From Anadara kagoshimensis (taxonomy: Eukaryota > Mollusca > Bivalvia > Arcoida > Arcidae), in the NCBI GenBank assembly GCA_021292105.1, contig CM037869.1:26737536-26801535 (forward strand): a DNA stretch of 64,000 nt. Direction: 5' to 3'. A program made the position numbers and the translations under genes. Each line of letters opens with the position of its first letter. The stretch's first letter is position 1. The notes under the pieces are model-generated. The model was not told the DNA's origin. It worked only from the letters and a program-made list of their open reading frames with translations, and did not search any database. Shown one piece after another: positions 13,150-25,761 of the stretch.

Positions 13150-13660
13150 AGTTATAGTGCTATCAAAACCAACATGCCAGTCCATGTTCAAATCACACTC
13201 CAAAAAGCCATGTAAAATTTTGAAAAGCAGCAAATACAGTGAAAACACGTGAAATTCCAACAGGGAAATAAGGTCGGGTGCCTGAAAGGGGTGAGCTAGC
13301 TATACCTGTCATGTATGTATCCAAATGAAAATGAAAGGAATACGGAACTATAGGATGTCAAATATATCCAGGATAAACTTAGAAACATGAAACTAATCAA
13401 AAACATTGTTATGGCGGCTAATTAAACTTTTTGAGGTCCCCGATAAGCCTACCTTGATGTATTCCTGGGCCAACAATTTATTTGTGAGCAGCTTGCTTCA
13501 TATAAATTTCCCGTAGTGGGAACAATCTGCGCAGTAGCGTATTAACTGTGAAACAAATATTGAATACACAAATAGCAAAAGCAAAGCAGAAATATTGTTG
13601 TAAAGAAGTCACCACGTTTGTCATATAGCTTTAAATATAGCCTTTCGTAGATGTTGTAAT
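13150..13660 (-). repeat. R1 repeat, long form
   Basis: Reverse R1 core followed by an extension of about 350 bases that also appears at 27188-27670. Shared words in order include AAATATATCCAGG, CAGCTTGC or equivalent, GTAGTGGGAACAAT, GTCACCACGTTTGTCATA and AGCTT. R1 is therefore longer than the common core of about 170 bases; most copies are truncated. Confidence 0.75.
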
Positions 13661-13944
13661 TAAAGTTTGGCTAATATGAAACAGAACTTGAAGAATTAAC
13701 TCTATATTTTATTTCATTATAACATCACTAGGATGTCAATTACATATTCTATGTCGTCTATATATCTGAATGTGGATTTAAACAATTTGTCGCGAGTCTT
13801 CTCTCCAGATTTAAAAAGGTTCTGCATGAATCATGCTTTATATGAATAAGAAAACAAGTCAGCAAGCAATGATGGACAAATAGTAAATACTCGAACCACG
13901 TAACTCAAATCCTGTGTCAATCTAAAGAAGTAAGTGTTATAATA

Positions 13945-14180
13945 AAAAACAAACATACTAATCCATGTCCGAATCGCAATCCAGAAGCAAAGCAAAAGCT
14001 TTGGAACTGTCACGTTAGGTTACACACGCGAACTTCCACCAAAGAAGTGAGACCAGGTGCTCCGGAAGGGTAAGCACCTGCTGTTTAGCTAGCTACACCC
14101 GACACGTGTGCAATCAAAATTGTGTGAAAGGAACATGGAACTATGACACGTCAAATATATCCAGGGAAATCCTGGACACA
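13945..14180 (-). repeat. R1 interspersed repeat
   Basis: Well-preserved reverse copy with AAACATACTAATCCATGTCC, CTCCGGAAGGGTAAGCACC and CACGTGTGCAATCAAAATTG, plus part of the extension. It is among the best in the window for building a consensus. Confidence 0.8.
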
Positions 14181-14429
14181 AAAACACTAAACTTAAAAAC
14201 AATGGTCTGTCTCTGTGTTTTGAGGATTATTTTTCTTTGTTTCTGATGTACAGGTTATTCCGCTGCAAGTTTTCTATTCTTTTTTTGAGAATCCTATTGT
14301 TTGGTTGGTTATTGATTGTTGTTTCACGTCACATTACCATTTTGTCAGCTATTTGCGGATAGATTATTTACAGTTCTTAACCATAGCCTCCAGATGAACA
14401 ACAAGACATTTTACCAGATTATAATATAT

Positions 14430-14435
14430 TTTATT
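14430..14435 (-). terminator. Candidate poly(A) signal for the LRR gene
   Basis: AATAAA on the minus strand (plus-strand TTTATT). It is the last such signal before the R1-rich intergenic region and the converging anosmin gene. Confidence 0.4.
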
Positions 14436-16356
14436 GGTAATCATACTTAAGATCACAAAGCATGCTTACAAATGTTATACAATACATACACAATATAAAA
14501 TACATTTACCAAATATGAAATTATTCCGATATGTTTTACAAAAATCAAGTTTCCATGAAATCATCTGATACAAATTATGTTAAACATCCGGACCCAGTTG
14601 TTGGATGTTTGATTAGTTTAATCAATGATTAATACAAAATGAATATGTCATTACAAATCAAAATATCATAATCAAATCAATTATGTTGTAACATTGTTTC
14701 TTAGTTTAATGAAATTATATTTATTACCGACATTTTCAACAATAGTTTTAACTTATATTAAAAATTATGCAAAAATAAATTTTTGACCAATCAATTGATT
14801 AAACTAATCAAGTTTCGAACAACTGGGTCATGATCAAAGGAGAATAATGTTGACTTCAACTTTCTTATTATATTTTTTCCAATACAAATGATAAGAATAA
14901 ATGCAATGGAGTGGAGTAATACTGTTTTATGCCTCAGTGAAGATTCTTTTACACATATCAAGGCAGTCAGTTCATTGATGGTGGAGGAAACTGAAGTTTA
15001 TAGTCAGGAAATTCCACTGCCTATAGGGTACAATTAGAATCTATATGTGAGAAAATAATCAATTACTCATTTCAGACAGAGATTAGAATTTCCTTATCTC
15101 GGTCAGAAACTCAATATAGATTCTCTTTGTCTAAGGGCACTTTTCAAAACATATAAAAATTTACAAATGTATATGGCAGACTTGAATCAATTTGAAAATA
15201 AACAAATTTTTATATGATAAATTTAATCATTTTATGCAATACAAAAAAATTACAGGTTTAAAGAAATAAATTTCTATGTTTTCACATTAAATCACACATT
15301 CATTAATACCTTGTATTAATAAATTGATATATTAACTCTGAAAATACAAAAATGTAAAAAAAAAAAAAAAAAAACACCTATATCACAGATATATTACATC
15401 ACAGTTTATCACAAAAATACAAAATTCTGACTTAAGTATGAATGATCAACATTCTTATAATTTATTGTGCACTTTTAAAAAGTGAATAGAAAGAAAAGTA
15501 TTGAAAATAAAAACATAAGCCAAAACAATACAAAGTTCATTTTACCTATTCATAGATTAGATCATATTTAAGAGTTTCAGAAAAAAGATTGTTTCTCAGA
15601 AACATGTTGAAACTATGTTATCAACGTTAGTATATACCTATATACTTTGTATAAAAACAGTACAAACATTATCTGCGAAACTCAAAAAAAGAATAGTAAA
15701 AAGTTTGTAAAAAATAAATTACCTATGTGTTAAATAGGACTTAATTCTATTTTTTTTATATATTTATTTATTAGAAATTTATTCAATTTATAATAAAAAC
15801 CTTTACATATTCATTAAACAGGTTTATTCCAATTCTTTATATTCAATAAATTAACAACTTTAAAATATTTGTTTTTACCTTTGTATTAAACAGGACTTTA
15901 TTCACAACATTTTATTTTCAATGAATTAGAAACTTAATAAAGTACTAAAAAAAATTTACTATGCCATTTCAATGAGGCAATTCATGGACTAAATATTGCC
16001 ATATCACAGATATTTTTGTGGTAATAAATTCTAGCAACAGGACAATGCTCTGAACATGACAACCTGCAACACACTTAGATAACCTAAATTGTTTCTAGAG
16101 TTGATTTGTTCAATTTGGATAGACTCAGTTACACAAAATGGAAACCACAGAAAGACTGAAATAGATCAAGAGCTTTGTGAACATTTCACATCATTTCAGA
16201 GGTGTCTTGTTTCTGTTGTATCTTCAGCAGTTTCTTCACAGACAACCACCAGAATACTTCACCACAGGCAGACTAGTTAATGAAATAAGTTGGCACACCA
16301 GACAATAATTGCTGATCATACTTGAGACATAATTCCCAGATAGGAAGCCTGAGATA

Positions 16357-16588
16357 TACTGTAGATCACTTATTTTTCGCCAGTAGAAAATTCCGCGTCT
16401 AGACCATTTTGACCTAACATTTTCGCTAACATTTAATTTCGCGTTTGGAATCTTATACAACTTATGTATGTCAACTTAGAAATATTTTTGTGCTGGAAAT
16501 ATTCATGTGATATTTGAATTCATGAATGGGATGAGTTGCCAATTTATGTGAATAAAAATCTCCCGTGAAATAAAAGTGATCTACAGTA
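16357..16588. mobile_element. MITE with TACTGTAGATCACTT ends
   Basis: Inverted ends TACTGTAGATCACTTATTTT and its near complement AAAATAAGTGATCTACAGTA enclose 232 bases of non-coding DNA (right end AAATAAAAGTGATCTACAGTA in the sequence, one base different). TA at both borders would fit a TA duplication of the Tc1/mariner type. Confidence 0.7.
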
Positions 16589-17324
16589 TCAGGTGTTACA
16601 CATTTGTGATAATTTCACATTACTTCTGAGGTTTGTTTCTTTATCTTCATCAGTTCTTTCAGACAAACCATCCAAATTACTTCAGGCCATGCACATGGAG
16701 GAGGTAAGACAAAACTTAGTCAGCATGCTAGACAATAATTGGTGATCCTGCTCGAGATATAATTCCCAGACACCAATAGATTTGATGGTGATGATAATGA
16801 TTTCTATAATGATAAGCCTTTCATTATACCATCATGTTGCATCATTTCTTTTTCTGAAATTAAAAAAAAATTCTACTGTCAAAATTTACTAATAAAAAAA
16901 AGACGTAGGAGAATGGATAAGGTCAGTCATGGGCTGTGGATTTGAGGCGCAGCTTTGCTGTATGGTGTGTCATGCATCAAAGCATTTGATTTATTCTAGC
17001 TTCACTGCATCAAGCCAATAAAATACAAAATAAAACCAAACATTTAGACATTCCTCAGACATGTTAAGGGGTACCAAAGTACTCTCAGGCGCTGCACACC
17101 ATATAAAGATGACAGACCCTGGTGGCAAAGTGGTCTAAAGAATGTACTTACTTATCAATGGCTCTCAACTTCTGAGATTGGAATCTTACTTGATATAACT
17201 AAAGGAAAATCTCAGTTAAAGAATGATTATGAAACTGCGAATCGTCTTTATTATTTACTTATTCTCATTTATTCACAATAAAATCACAAAGTGTACTTCC
17301 TATTATTACCAGCATTTCTTAATT

Positions 17325-17405
17325 TTTGTTTAACTTAATTTGCCAGTTTTTAAAGTTTTTGGTTTGCTTTTGGACTGTAATTTGGACATTGATTGGTATG
17401 CTGGA
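17325..17405 (+). repeat. R1 3'-end fragment
   Basis: TTAACTTAATTTGCCAG, GCTTTTGGACTGTAATTTGG and GATTGGTATG in order; the R1 5' half is missing. Confidence 0.65.
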
Positions 17406-17557
17406 TTTTGATTCAGAAGTATAACATGGAGTTTTCTCTACCTTGCAGATGTGATCAATAATTGAGATGATGCCAATTTTACGTCGCTTTACTTTACCGT
17501 TCTGTAATGCATACCATCATTTTGTATTTACCTTCTTTCCTCCTTTCTTTTTCTTTT

Positions 17558-20500
17558 TCAATCCTGATCCAAGTTTTTGTATACTGTTAAATGTATCAGC
17601 AGTTAGTCTGTGTGTTGTTTTTACTTTTAAAGAACCTAACTTCTCTGTAAAATTTAAATAAAAGAGAGTTAAAGTCACTCAACATATGTACTGGAAATAA
17701 TATGCTAAGTTTAAGACTGAGCTTATCAAGGCACTCAAAAAGTTTCATGGCTTTCGTCTTGATATTACTGATGGGTATGATGTCTCTGTATTCAAAATTA
17801 CCATGGATATATTGATGCCTCATAGTTCTATATTCCATTCATTCTCAATTTTGATTTACACACGGTGGGTGTAGCTAGCTAGCTAGACTGGAAGGGCTTA
17901 CCCTTCTAGAACACTTGGCCTCACTTCCCTGGTAGAACTTTGCATGTTTAACATAATTTTCAAAGTTTTTACTAAGCTTTGTGGTTGTGGTTTGGACATG
18001 GGTTGTCATGATTGTTTTTGATTATCATGAATTTCATTTATAATTTATATATAGTTTCTTTGAATGGTTACTGCTTCATTATAAATAAGAGACTCATACA
18101 CTACAAAGACTGGAGCAGTCTCTTTGAGAGAAATACCTCCTGTCCGTTACATTACCTACAGGGCCACATTTGATCAAAATCCATCCATTGAGGTGAAAGT
18201 TATGAAGCAGACACATTTTTGGGATGGATGGTGAGACTGATTGATGGACAGGTTGATTCCTATACTGTAAACCGTTATTTAACCATTAAACTGTCTAGAA
18301 ATGGCGTTTATAGTACTATAACTTCCATTGCCATGCAAAGCAAACCAAATAGCGCGCGCTAGCGCGTTATGACTAGTTTGCTTTGCACAGCAATGGAAGT
18401 TATAGCAATATAAACGCCATTTCTAGACAGTTCAATGGTTATATTTACATTTCGCATTTTTTAAAATCTTATGTTTGTTTTTGAATCCTGAAATAAATTT
18501 AAAACACTGTCGTGTATGACATGCAATTCCAATTCCTGGAACAGCCTATCAATGACGTCACGAGCATAGGTGTCAGCAAGAAATCAATGACGTCACATTA
18601 GCAAATGCAATTATAGTCCTATAACTTCATTTGATCTAAAACAGAGTTTAATACAATCAAACACCATAAATGTAAATATTCATGTTTAATTAACTTTTGT
18701 GTATAAGATTTGACAAACAAGCCATTTAGTGCAATCATTTGACAATTCACTTACCTTCTTTTCTGAATTCTAAAGCTTCTATGATTTCTCTAGCAGCTAG
18801 ATCTCCTATCAAATTATCATCTAAATCTAACTCTTCAAAAACTCAGAATGCATAATTAATCTAAAAATAGAGAAAAATAAATAGATGCCAAGAATTTGCA
18901 GATGCCTCTGTGGTCAAGTGGTCTACTTATAGTCCACAGCATCTCTCTCACTGCATAGAATCTAGTTCTACTCGCGTATGTTCTAAGGCGAAACCCGAGA
19001 TAGGTTGCTAAAATTACTTAGTTTTGAAAAAAAACATCAGATATATGATTTATCAATCAAAACTATTAACAAAAATTAACTCTGACACTAGATTTTGATG
19101 ATCACATCTGACAAGGGGCATGCAATTTGTTCTTTACACTCCATGCACACAAACTAAAATATTAGTTTATTATTCTTATCAGTATTTACTCTGATACAAA
19201 ACATAACTACTGTGGTCCATGAGATACATGTATTTTTGATTTACTTAATTAGATGATATATTTTGAGTGACTCATTGATGGTTGAGTGGTCTAAAGTGTG
19301 CACTTACAGATCACAGTGTCTCTTTTCACCTAGGTTTGAAACACACTCAGAGAGATCTTATTGAAAGAAAGTTTGTCAGTTTGCTTTCCAAAGGTTGGTA
19401 GTTTTCTATGGAACTCCGTTTCCCCCACCATCATTAAACTGACTACCTTGATATAAGTCTAAAATCTTGACTGGGTCTTAAAACTCCATTTTATTTCTCC
19501 ACATATCATAGAATTCATAGAGATATTTTTCATTGACTTTGTCATAAACTTCACTCACTTTCTTAGAGTTCTAGTAAATATAACAGGAGCAAATTTCTGT
19601 CCATAAGCTAAGTTATCAATACCATTATCAGCTAAATGTAATTTAAATATCCACGGACCAACAGGGGGTGGACCTTCTTCCTTCTTTTTCTTCTTTTTAC
19701 CTTAAATAAATAGATGAAAATTTACATTAAGATATTTTTCCAGCTAATTTAGTTTGTCTAAAAAAGTTGAAACATTTAAACATTCAACTGTTGAGATATG
19801 GAAACTATCGTCCTATAACTGCTGTAGCCATTCTAGAAAAACTGCATTACAGTAAAACCTCTATTCATCGCCACAATTAGTTCAGTCAAATTTTGGCGTT
19901 ATAAAGGGGTTTGGCGATAAATCTGGGGAGGTGGATAAAGAAAAACAAAAACAAAATGGATTTTGGGACTTCAAAATAATGTGGAGATAAGTGAGGTGGC
20001 AAAGTTATCGAGGGGCATTATAACGAGGTTTTACTGTACATGCAAAAGTTGGTTGTGATTAGATTGTTTATGTATTGCAGTATAGCATTCACCTTTTCAG
20101 TAATGGTTAAATGCAATGCTTTTAAAAAACAACAAAACTGACATCTGTTTCAGGGAAGAAACTATTTAAATCTTTTTGCACCCCTAGATCACCTTCGCCT
20201 ACTTTTGTTAATCATTACAACACCGCAAACAAATCTAAAATGCACCACCACATCTATATTCTGATCAAGTTCCACTGAAATCTGTCCAGATGTTTTAGGA
20301 GAAAAGCTGAAAATGTGTCAACCACACACAAACGCATATTCACATGCTGTGCTATGATGGGCATGGCAAATCATTTTAAATTATATATCCACTACAACAA
20401 CATTTAAATAAAGGTTTACCTTTTTTCTTCTTTTTCTTCCCCGAGTCAGATTTAGAATCCTGATCCGTCTCATTACCAGACAAACGAGCACTTCCTGTCC

Positions 20501-23500
20501 GCAGTTTTCCTTCTTTTTCTAATAAAAATACAATACAATACAATGAATATTATGTCATAATCAATTAATTTACATGTAACCTTCTTTTATGAAGAATATA
20601 AAATGGCGAAATCTGTAAAAAAAATGTCTATTTAAATAAAAATAAAAAAATAATAGACCTATGAATTTTCTGCTTGCATCAACAACATGTTATGTGAGCT
20701 ATTGAAGTGAGGTGCTAGTAAGTATAATATTATGTTAATAATGTCCCAAGTTTTTCTTGTGCAATATTACAAGTCTTGGTAATCCAGCAGATAGTTAACT
20801 TATATGATTCATATTTTTTTCATATTTATTTTCCTTATATGACACCATATTTTTTTTCAACAACCAAAGAAATATCCCTCATCAATAATAGTGTAAATGT
20901 ATTTATTGTAGCATGCACTGACATTCGCAAAATTTCATTCAAAGAAGAATAATTCATACAGATTTTAATGAAATCTACAGTGATAAAATTCCTCAATCCT
21001 TATATAATCAAACAAAAACACCATTCCATGTCCAAATCACAATCCTTATAGCAAAGTAAAAACTTTGAAAATTGCCAAAATAAGTTAAACATGTGAACTT
21101 AATCCACCAGAGAAGTGAGGTCAGGTGTTCCATAAGGGGAAGCATACAAAAAAAAAGATTTTATTACCTTTTTCTGCCTTTAATGCTTCCTCTTCAGCTT
21201 TTCTTTTGGCTGCTTCAGCCCGCTGAAATGCCTCGTATTCAGCTTGTTCAGCACAAAGTTTTATAAGTTCCATAGCTCCTTCACATTCAAGGTTATTACC
21301 ATCTAGAAATATTTCCCTGAAACAAAAACAAAATGTAATGTATGAAATTTAAGTGTATATAAATCACTGTGCTCCATCAATTTCGGTAAATGAGAGTCAA
21401 GTGAAAAAAAAATCATAATTGTCATGTTAAAATGTTTTACAGTAATAAAAATGTGTTGCCCAAATATCAAAGTTAGATAGATAAAAAATAATGATACAAA
21501 TAGAGTCACACACAGAACCACAAGCAAACATATTAGTTAAAGAAATAGACCAAGCACACAAAACAACGGATGGACCAGTCACATACAGACCAACAAGCAG
21601 ATGGACCAGTTACAAAATACTACAGCAAAAGTGAAAACATGTTTATAATGAAGCCCTGGGGGCTCTATTATTAACTTTGTTAAAAAGCCACTTCATTATA
21701 TTGTAATAAATGTATATAGACTTGTATAGAGGACCAGTTGGGCCCACTATTTAACTTCGCACTATCCATGTATTTGTTGTAAGCATGTTTGTTATATTCG
21801 TGTTTTACTGTAGATATAACATGACATATGAACAAAAGGCTTTTTCACCAAATAGACCGTATAATAGTCTTTAGTTTTCAAATACATTTGTTCATCTGTT
21901 AGTGACAATTCAATATTGAACCAAAGAGAGACAAATTCTGTAAGTTTGGAAATTTTGGTGGGTTAATTTTTCAGGCAATTTTTGCCTCTTCCTGACTCTC
22001 ATTAATGTTTTCAAATTTATCTTTCATCAAATCCATGTCTTATATACATGTCCATTTACCTATTAGGTGCTGTCATAACTTCTAATTACAAAAAGGGGAC
22101 ATTCCTTTGTCAACATTGAGATACATTTGCCACAAGCAAATTCAGTGAATTAGGTGAAGTAGGATTCCTTGTCAATAGGTAATTTTCGTAATTTACACTC
22201 AAAGGACAATAACTCCTGGAAAAATTTGAAAACTAAGGTTAATCATAAGTGTCTCTTTTATCAGTGTTGATGCATTGCTTCAAGATTTGTAAAATAGTGT
22301 TTAACAGTTTTGAAGACTTGCTTGGAACAAGAAGTGTCTGGCTGTACAGAAGGATGCATGGATGAATGGACTGACGTTTAAATTTAATATCCCCATCTTT
22401 CTTCAAAATGCAGGGGATAAAAAGGGGAGATTACCTGAGATGGTTTACAGGTACATGTAATTGTTTTTTTTAAACTTGTTTATCATGTAATATCCACATA
22501 AGTTTTGTAGGCTACTGATAAACAGGTTCAGTTTCACAATCATTTCTTAACTAAGATATATTCCTTCACTTAAATCTGGCAAAACTTGCAATGTTAATAA
22601 TTTGGATAATTTTTAAGACATTTTGGAATTTAAAGTGTCAGGCGAAAGATAATCCTAAGCTCAAAAGTTAAGTTTTTTCAAATATGTTCATTTGTAGTTT
22701 CAAAAAATTGATACCAAATAAATTTGAGTTAAGGTAAATCTTAGTTAAGAAATGGTTGTAAAACCGGGACCAGGGTAACTTCATTTCAGCTAAATAATTA
22801 CCTTACTGCTGTAGATCCTATAGCTGCCCCTAAATATTTCCCACTCTCAATGCCAAGGTCACAGAAACACATACTGAGGGAGATTAGCGTAGAATTATAT
22901 TCTAAACCTTTACATAGATATTTACAGCCTTCATCTCCAAATCTGGAAAAAAAAGTTAGTATGTAATAATTTGTAAAAAAATTGTAAGAGAAATTAATTG
23001 AGTCTTCAACACATTTAAGCTAGAAATCTATCGAAAAATTTGGAACCAGAAGAAGGATCAATTTATCATGTAATTTAAAAACATATCATCTCTTAGATCT
23101 AATTTGATTGATTGAATGGGGTATAACATCCAAGCCATAAATATTTCAATTATATCAAACTGTCACCAGCTATATATATAACGTGGCAGAATGTTTTACC
23201 TTTACAGTGTGGTCAGGGCAATGCGCAGGGAGGGTTTTTTAGCCTGCATGCCTACTGTGACATATGGCATCAGTTTTTAAGGTATCTTCTGGAGGGTCCT
23301 GTGACTTTCATTCTAAATGTAAAATGCTTGGAAAAAAATTGTGAACACCCCGTCCCTTGAGAAAGTTATAGCAAGTCATGTTGCATATGCCATATACCTC
23401 AGGAACGTACACACTTAAGAAAAAAAAACCTGGTGAAATGACAACAATTTCACTAAAATCTCCATGTTTACAGTACTCACTCATTATAATCTAATATAAC

Positions 23501-25642
23501 ATGTGTAAGAGTTTCACACATTCTAAATGATCTTGACAGTCTACCAACAGAGTAGGCATCAATGATACAATCTAACAGTTCTAAGTATCGTAGTGGATAA
23601 CAGCCCTTCTCTAATAACAAAGCCTAAATATAGAAATAAAAAATATTATAAGATATAAAAATCATAATTATGTACATTTAAATTTATAAAATCAAACTGG
23701 TTGAAATTTTAACAAAGGAATGTGAAACATATATTATATATACAGTAAAACGACAGCTTCTTTCAGACATTTGTAAAATTTTGGTGATATATTGAGGGGA
23801 GAGGCTTATAAAAACACATATAAGAAATGTATTTTGTGACTTCAACATGTTCAACATGTTGTTTGATAAACAAGGTGACAAAGTTAATGTGGGTCCTTTG
23901 TGGCCAAGTGGTTTAAAGTGTGTGCTTATTGATCACAGCAACTCTCATAACAATGTTTGAATCGCTTTTTAATTCTAGTGTGAAAAAGTTTGTCAGCTTG
24001 CTTGCCAAAGATTTGTAGTTTTCTCTAGATACTCTGCTTTCCTCTACCATCCCAAAATTGACCATCTTAGTATAAGTGAAAGAAACTTGAATAGGAGTTA
24101 ACCATTATTACTCTACTCAACCAACATTAATCATATTGGCATTATTTGCCAACAAGTAGAGATTCAGTACAGGGATAAAAGTCTGACACACATGTGCTCA
24201 AATGAGCAGAGTGGAGTAATGGTTTTTTATGTCCCATTCAAGATTCTTTCACATATATAACTGTGGTGTTCAGTAATCAATGGTGAATGAAACCAATCCA
24301 TAAGACCACTCAACCACTGAGGTCTGCCTTGTGGTCAAATGAATCACAAAGTTGAAATCATACCATAATCATTATCTTACCAATGTAGCAGCATTTTCAT
24401 AAGACATAGGGTACTTCCATACATGTAGATCATTTATATGTATGTATCTCTCCTGTCTTATAGTAGCTAGTAGTGGTTCTAACAAGATGGCCATATCATC
24501 TGGCTTCTCCACCTGAGTTGCCTCCAGAATAAACTACAATGAAAAGATGAACAAATTATTGAGAAATTATTTCAAAGCTGCACTGTATATAATCTATATA
24601 TTACTGTGAACCACTTTAGATTTGTGCATACTTATTTTAGTGACTGAACTTTAGAAAAAAAAATAGAATTTTATTTCAGCACCCCCAACTTTTTGTGTGC
24701 AGAAAGAGTTGCTTAAACATAATTATATATTACAGTCAAACTTATTTATAAAGGACATCCAAGGAAATCAGTAAAAGTCACCTTTATGGGCAGGTGGCCT
24801 CTATATATAGGTTCAAATGTTCAAATAATATGAATAAAGAACAATTGGGATACAATTCCACTGGTCTTTATAAACAGGTGGTCCTTATATAGAGGTGGCC
24901 CTTTAGGCAGGTTGGACTGTAATTAAAAGAGAGGCTGTTGTATTTATGCTGTAGTTTTCATTCATTGTAGTATTATTGCTTTGATGTTATAAATGATGCG
25001 AAATTTTTAGATAATTCTTCTGTCTAAATTAAGTTTTATGAAGTTAGAAATTATTACATAAGTCAAGACTGTTTGTTTTTGCAGTTCATATCAACAATTA
25101 TTATTAAATTACAATTTATCTCCAATTAAAGTTTAATGTTTATGATACAATTTTTTTTTCTACTTAGTAATGAATATTTAGTGACCTACAAAATGAATGT
25201 TTCACCACAGGTGTCCCTAGAAATATTGGATCAACTTTTAAATAAGTGTCAGATTCATACTTGACTGCCTACCTTGAGTTATATTGATAATATTTTGGTA
25301 CATCTCATCCAAATAGTGAAAATGATTGCCAGATAAATTGCATAAATTGTTCCAGTTAACTGTGCATCAAATAACAAAGTCATTTCCTATATAGACTGTA
25401 ATTTACTAATTTATAAAGACAACTTGGTGTTGATTCGACCGTCTTACCTTGTTAAGGATTTTTCCATCTTCCAGACAAGCTTTCAGTGCATTTCTTATTC
25501 CTGGACTGGCCAGTGATTCTGTTAAAGCACAATTTCTGTCATAAGTTTTCAATAACTTCTGAATAATTAAATCAGCCCCTTCTACTGTTTTTGCCTTTTT
25601 CTTTTTACCCCCTTTTCCCTTCTTACCTCCCTTCTTTGGCAT
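17558..25642 (-). CDS. Lysine-rich leucine-rich-repeat protein (9 exons)
   Basis: Family member not recognised. Exons, 5' to 3': 25642-25448, 24533-24381, 23623-23481, 22942-22802, 21316-21168, 20518-20420, 19700-19559, 18841-18755, 17583-17558. The ATG directly follows an acceptor (TTTCCAG), so a 5' UTR exon must lie upstream. Residues 1-18 are a Lys/Gly block. Ribonuclease-inhibitor-type LRR units follow, such as LTHVILDYNEFGDEG, VREIFLDGNNLECEG and FEELDLDDNLIGD. A charged segment (EAAKRKAEEEALKAEKE) and a second Lys block (KKKKKKGKKKKKK) split the repeats. No signal peptide or membrane segment, so probably cytoplasmic; such proteins are common in cilia, but that is only a guess. Exons 1-7 agree in phase. 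Exon 18841-18755 appears one base out of frame, and the C-terminus is uncertain. Expected length is about 377 residues. Confidence 0.8.
17860..18035 (+). repeat. R1 interspersed repeat
   Basis: Forward copy with an intact 5' part: CACGGTGGGTGTAGCTAGCT, then GGCTTACCCTTCTAGAACAC and GGACATGGGTTGTCATG. Located in the last LRR intron. Confidence 0.75.
18280..18441. mobile_element. Palindromic foldback MITE
   Basis: Ends TAACCATTAAACTGTCTAGA and TCTAGACAGTTCAATGGTTA. The arms match over about 75 bases each (AAATGGCGTTTATA, ATAACTTCCATTG, TGCAAAGCAAAC) around a GCGCGCGCTAGCGCG centre. No open frame. Lies in the last LRR intron. Confidence 0.85.
18900..19480 (+). repeat. tRNA-derived SINE copies (family B)
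   Basis: Two pieces. 18900-19000 has only the tRNA-like head (GTGGTCAAGTGGTCTA). 19265-19480 is fuller: head GGTTGAGTGGTCTAAAGTG, then B-box-like AGGTTTGAAACAC, then tail words GTTTGTCAGTTTGC, CTCCGTTTCCCCCACC, ACCTTGATATAAGT and TCTTGACTGGG. Related copies at 23892-24100, 52765-52985 and 63130-63410; inverted copies at 24190-24340, 39270-39595 and 50575-50690. The head resembles a Ser/Leu-type tRNA (inference). Confidence 0.7.
19848..20038. mobile_element. MITE with CAGTAAAACCTC ends
   Basis: Starts TACAGTAAAACCTCTATTC and ends TATAACGAGGTTTTACTGTA, 191 bases. The ends match the CAGTAAAACCTCGTTATAACG type known from pogo/Tc1-mariner elements, with TA at both borders. Related copies at 61196-61372 and 61456-61620. 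Confidence 0.8.
21008..21148 (-). repeat. R1 interspersed repeat
   Basis: Reverse core copy ending at AAGGGGAAGC only 20 bases before the donor of LRR exon 21316-21168. Confidence 0.7.
22525..22776. mobile_element. Foldback MITE, CTTAACTAAGAT family
   Basis: Left arm CAGTTTCACAATCATTTCTT followed by AACTAAGATATATTCC; right arm GGTAAATCTTAGTTAAG followed by AAATGGTTGTAAAACCGGG. Same family as 28466-28720 and 54948-55190, with a right-arm fragment at about 17203-17245. Confidence 0.7.
23150..23370 (-). repeat. tRNA-derived SINE (family A), degraded, no head
   Basis: Keeps the body words CACCAGCTATA, TTCTGGAGGGTCCTGTGACTT and CATTCTAAATG of the family seen intact at 60517-60859. The tRNA part is lost. 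Confidence 0.55.
23892..24100 (+). repeat. tRNA-derived SINE (family B)
   Basis: Head CCTTTGTGGCCAAGTGGTTT, then TTTGAATCGC (B box), then tail TTTGTCAGCTTGCTTGCC and ATAAGTGAAAGAAACTTGA. An inverted relative at 24190-24340 makes this an inverted pair. Confidence 0.65.
24731..24921. mobile_element. MITE with CAGTCAAACTT ends
   Basis: Begins TACAGTCAAACTTATTTATA and ends AGGTTGGACTGTA; TA at both borders. The inner words GGTCCTTATATAGAGGTGGCC are typical of this foldback type. A sister copy lies at 38725-38911. Confidence 0.75.
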
Positions 25643-25761
25643 CTGGAAATAAGCAGAATATTTGGTTATAAATTTTGTTCCAAAATAAATTGATTTTGTA
25701 AAAATAAAATTCTCGCTTCATATATCTCTGTCAGTTGAAATTGTATTGTGATAAATTGTAT

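Larger units (their letters stand above)
11580..14400. other. Intergenic region between anosmin and LRR gene 3' ends
   Basis: No coding region recognised. The two genes converge here. The content is mainly R1 copies (12415-12790, 13150-13660, 13945-14180), an R1 3'-end fragment near 11735-11770 (GATTTGGACATGAATCAG), and AT-rich sequence without recognisable features. Confidence 0.6.
14405..17531 (-). other. Probable 3' UTR / 3' flank of the LRR gene
   Basis: AT-rich, no convincing coding exon on either strand. A minus-strand AATAAA lies at 14435-14430. Inserts include an inverted fragment of the tRNA-derived SINE at about 14930-15060, a MITE at 16357-16588, and an imperfect direct repeat (16180-16341 versus 16608-16771). 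Calling it a UTR is an inference from the poly(A) signal and the last candidate exon. Confidence 0.4.

Noticed and set aside
13150-13660. R1 long form as an LTR
   Set aside because: No paired copies in direct orientation flanking coding sequence, no primer-binding site and no retroviral protein motif nearby.
17532-17583. Lys-rich reading (KLGSGLKKKKKKGGKK) as the LRR C-terminus
   Set aside because: It requires a splice phase that the preceding exon (18841-18755) does not supply; the phase that does fit ends at TGA after VYKNLDQD. Kept as an alternative only.
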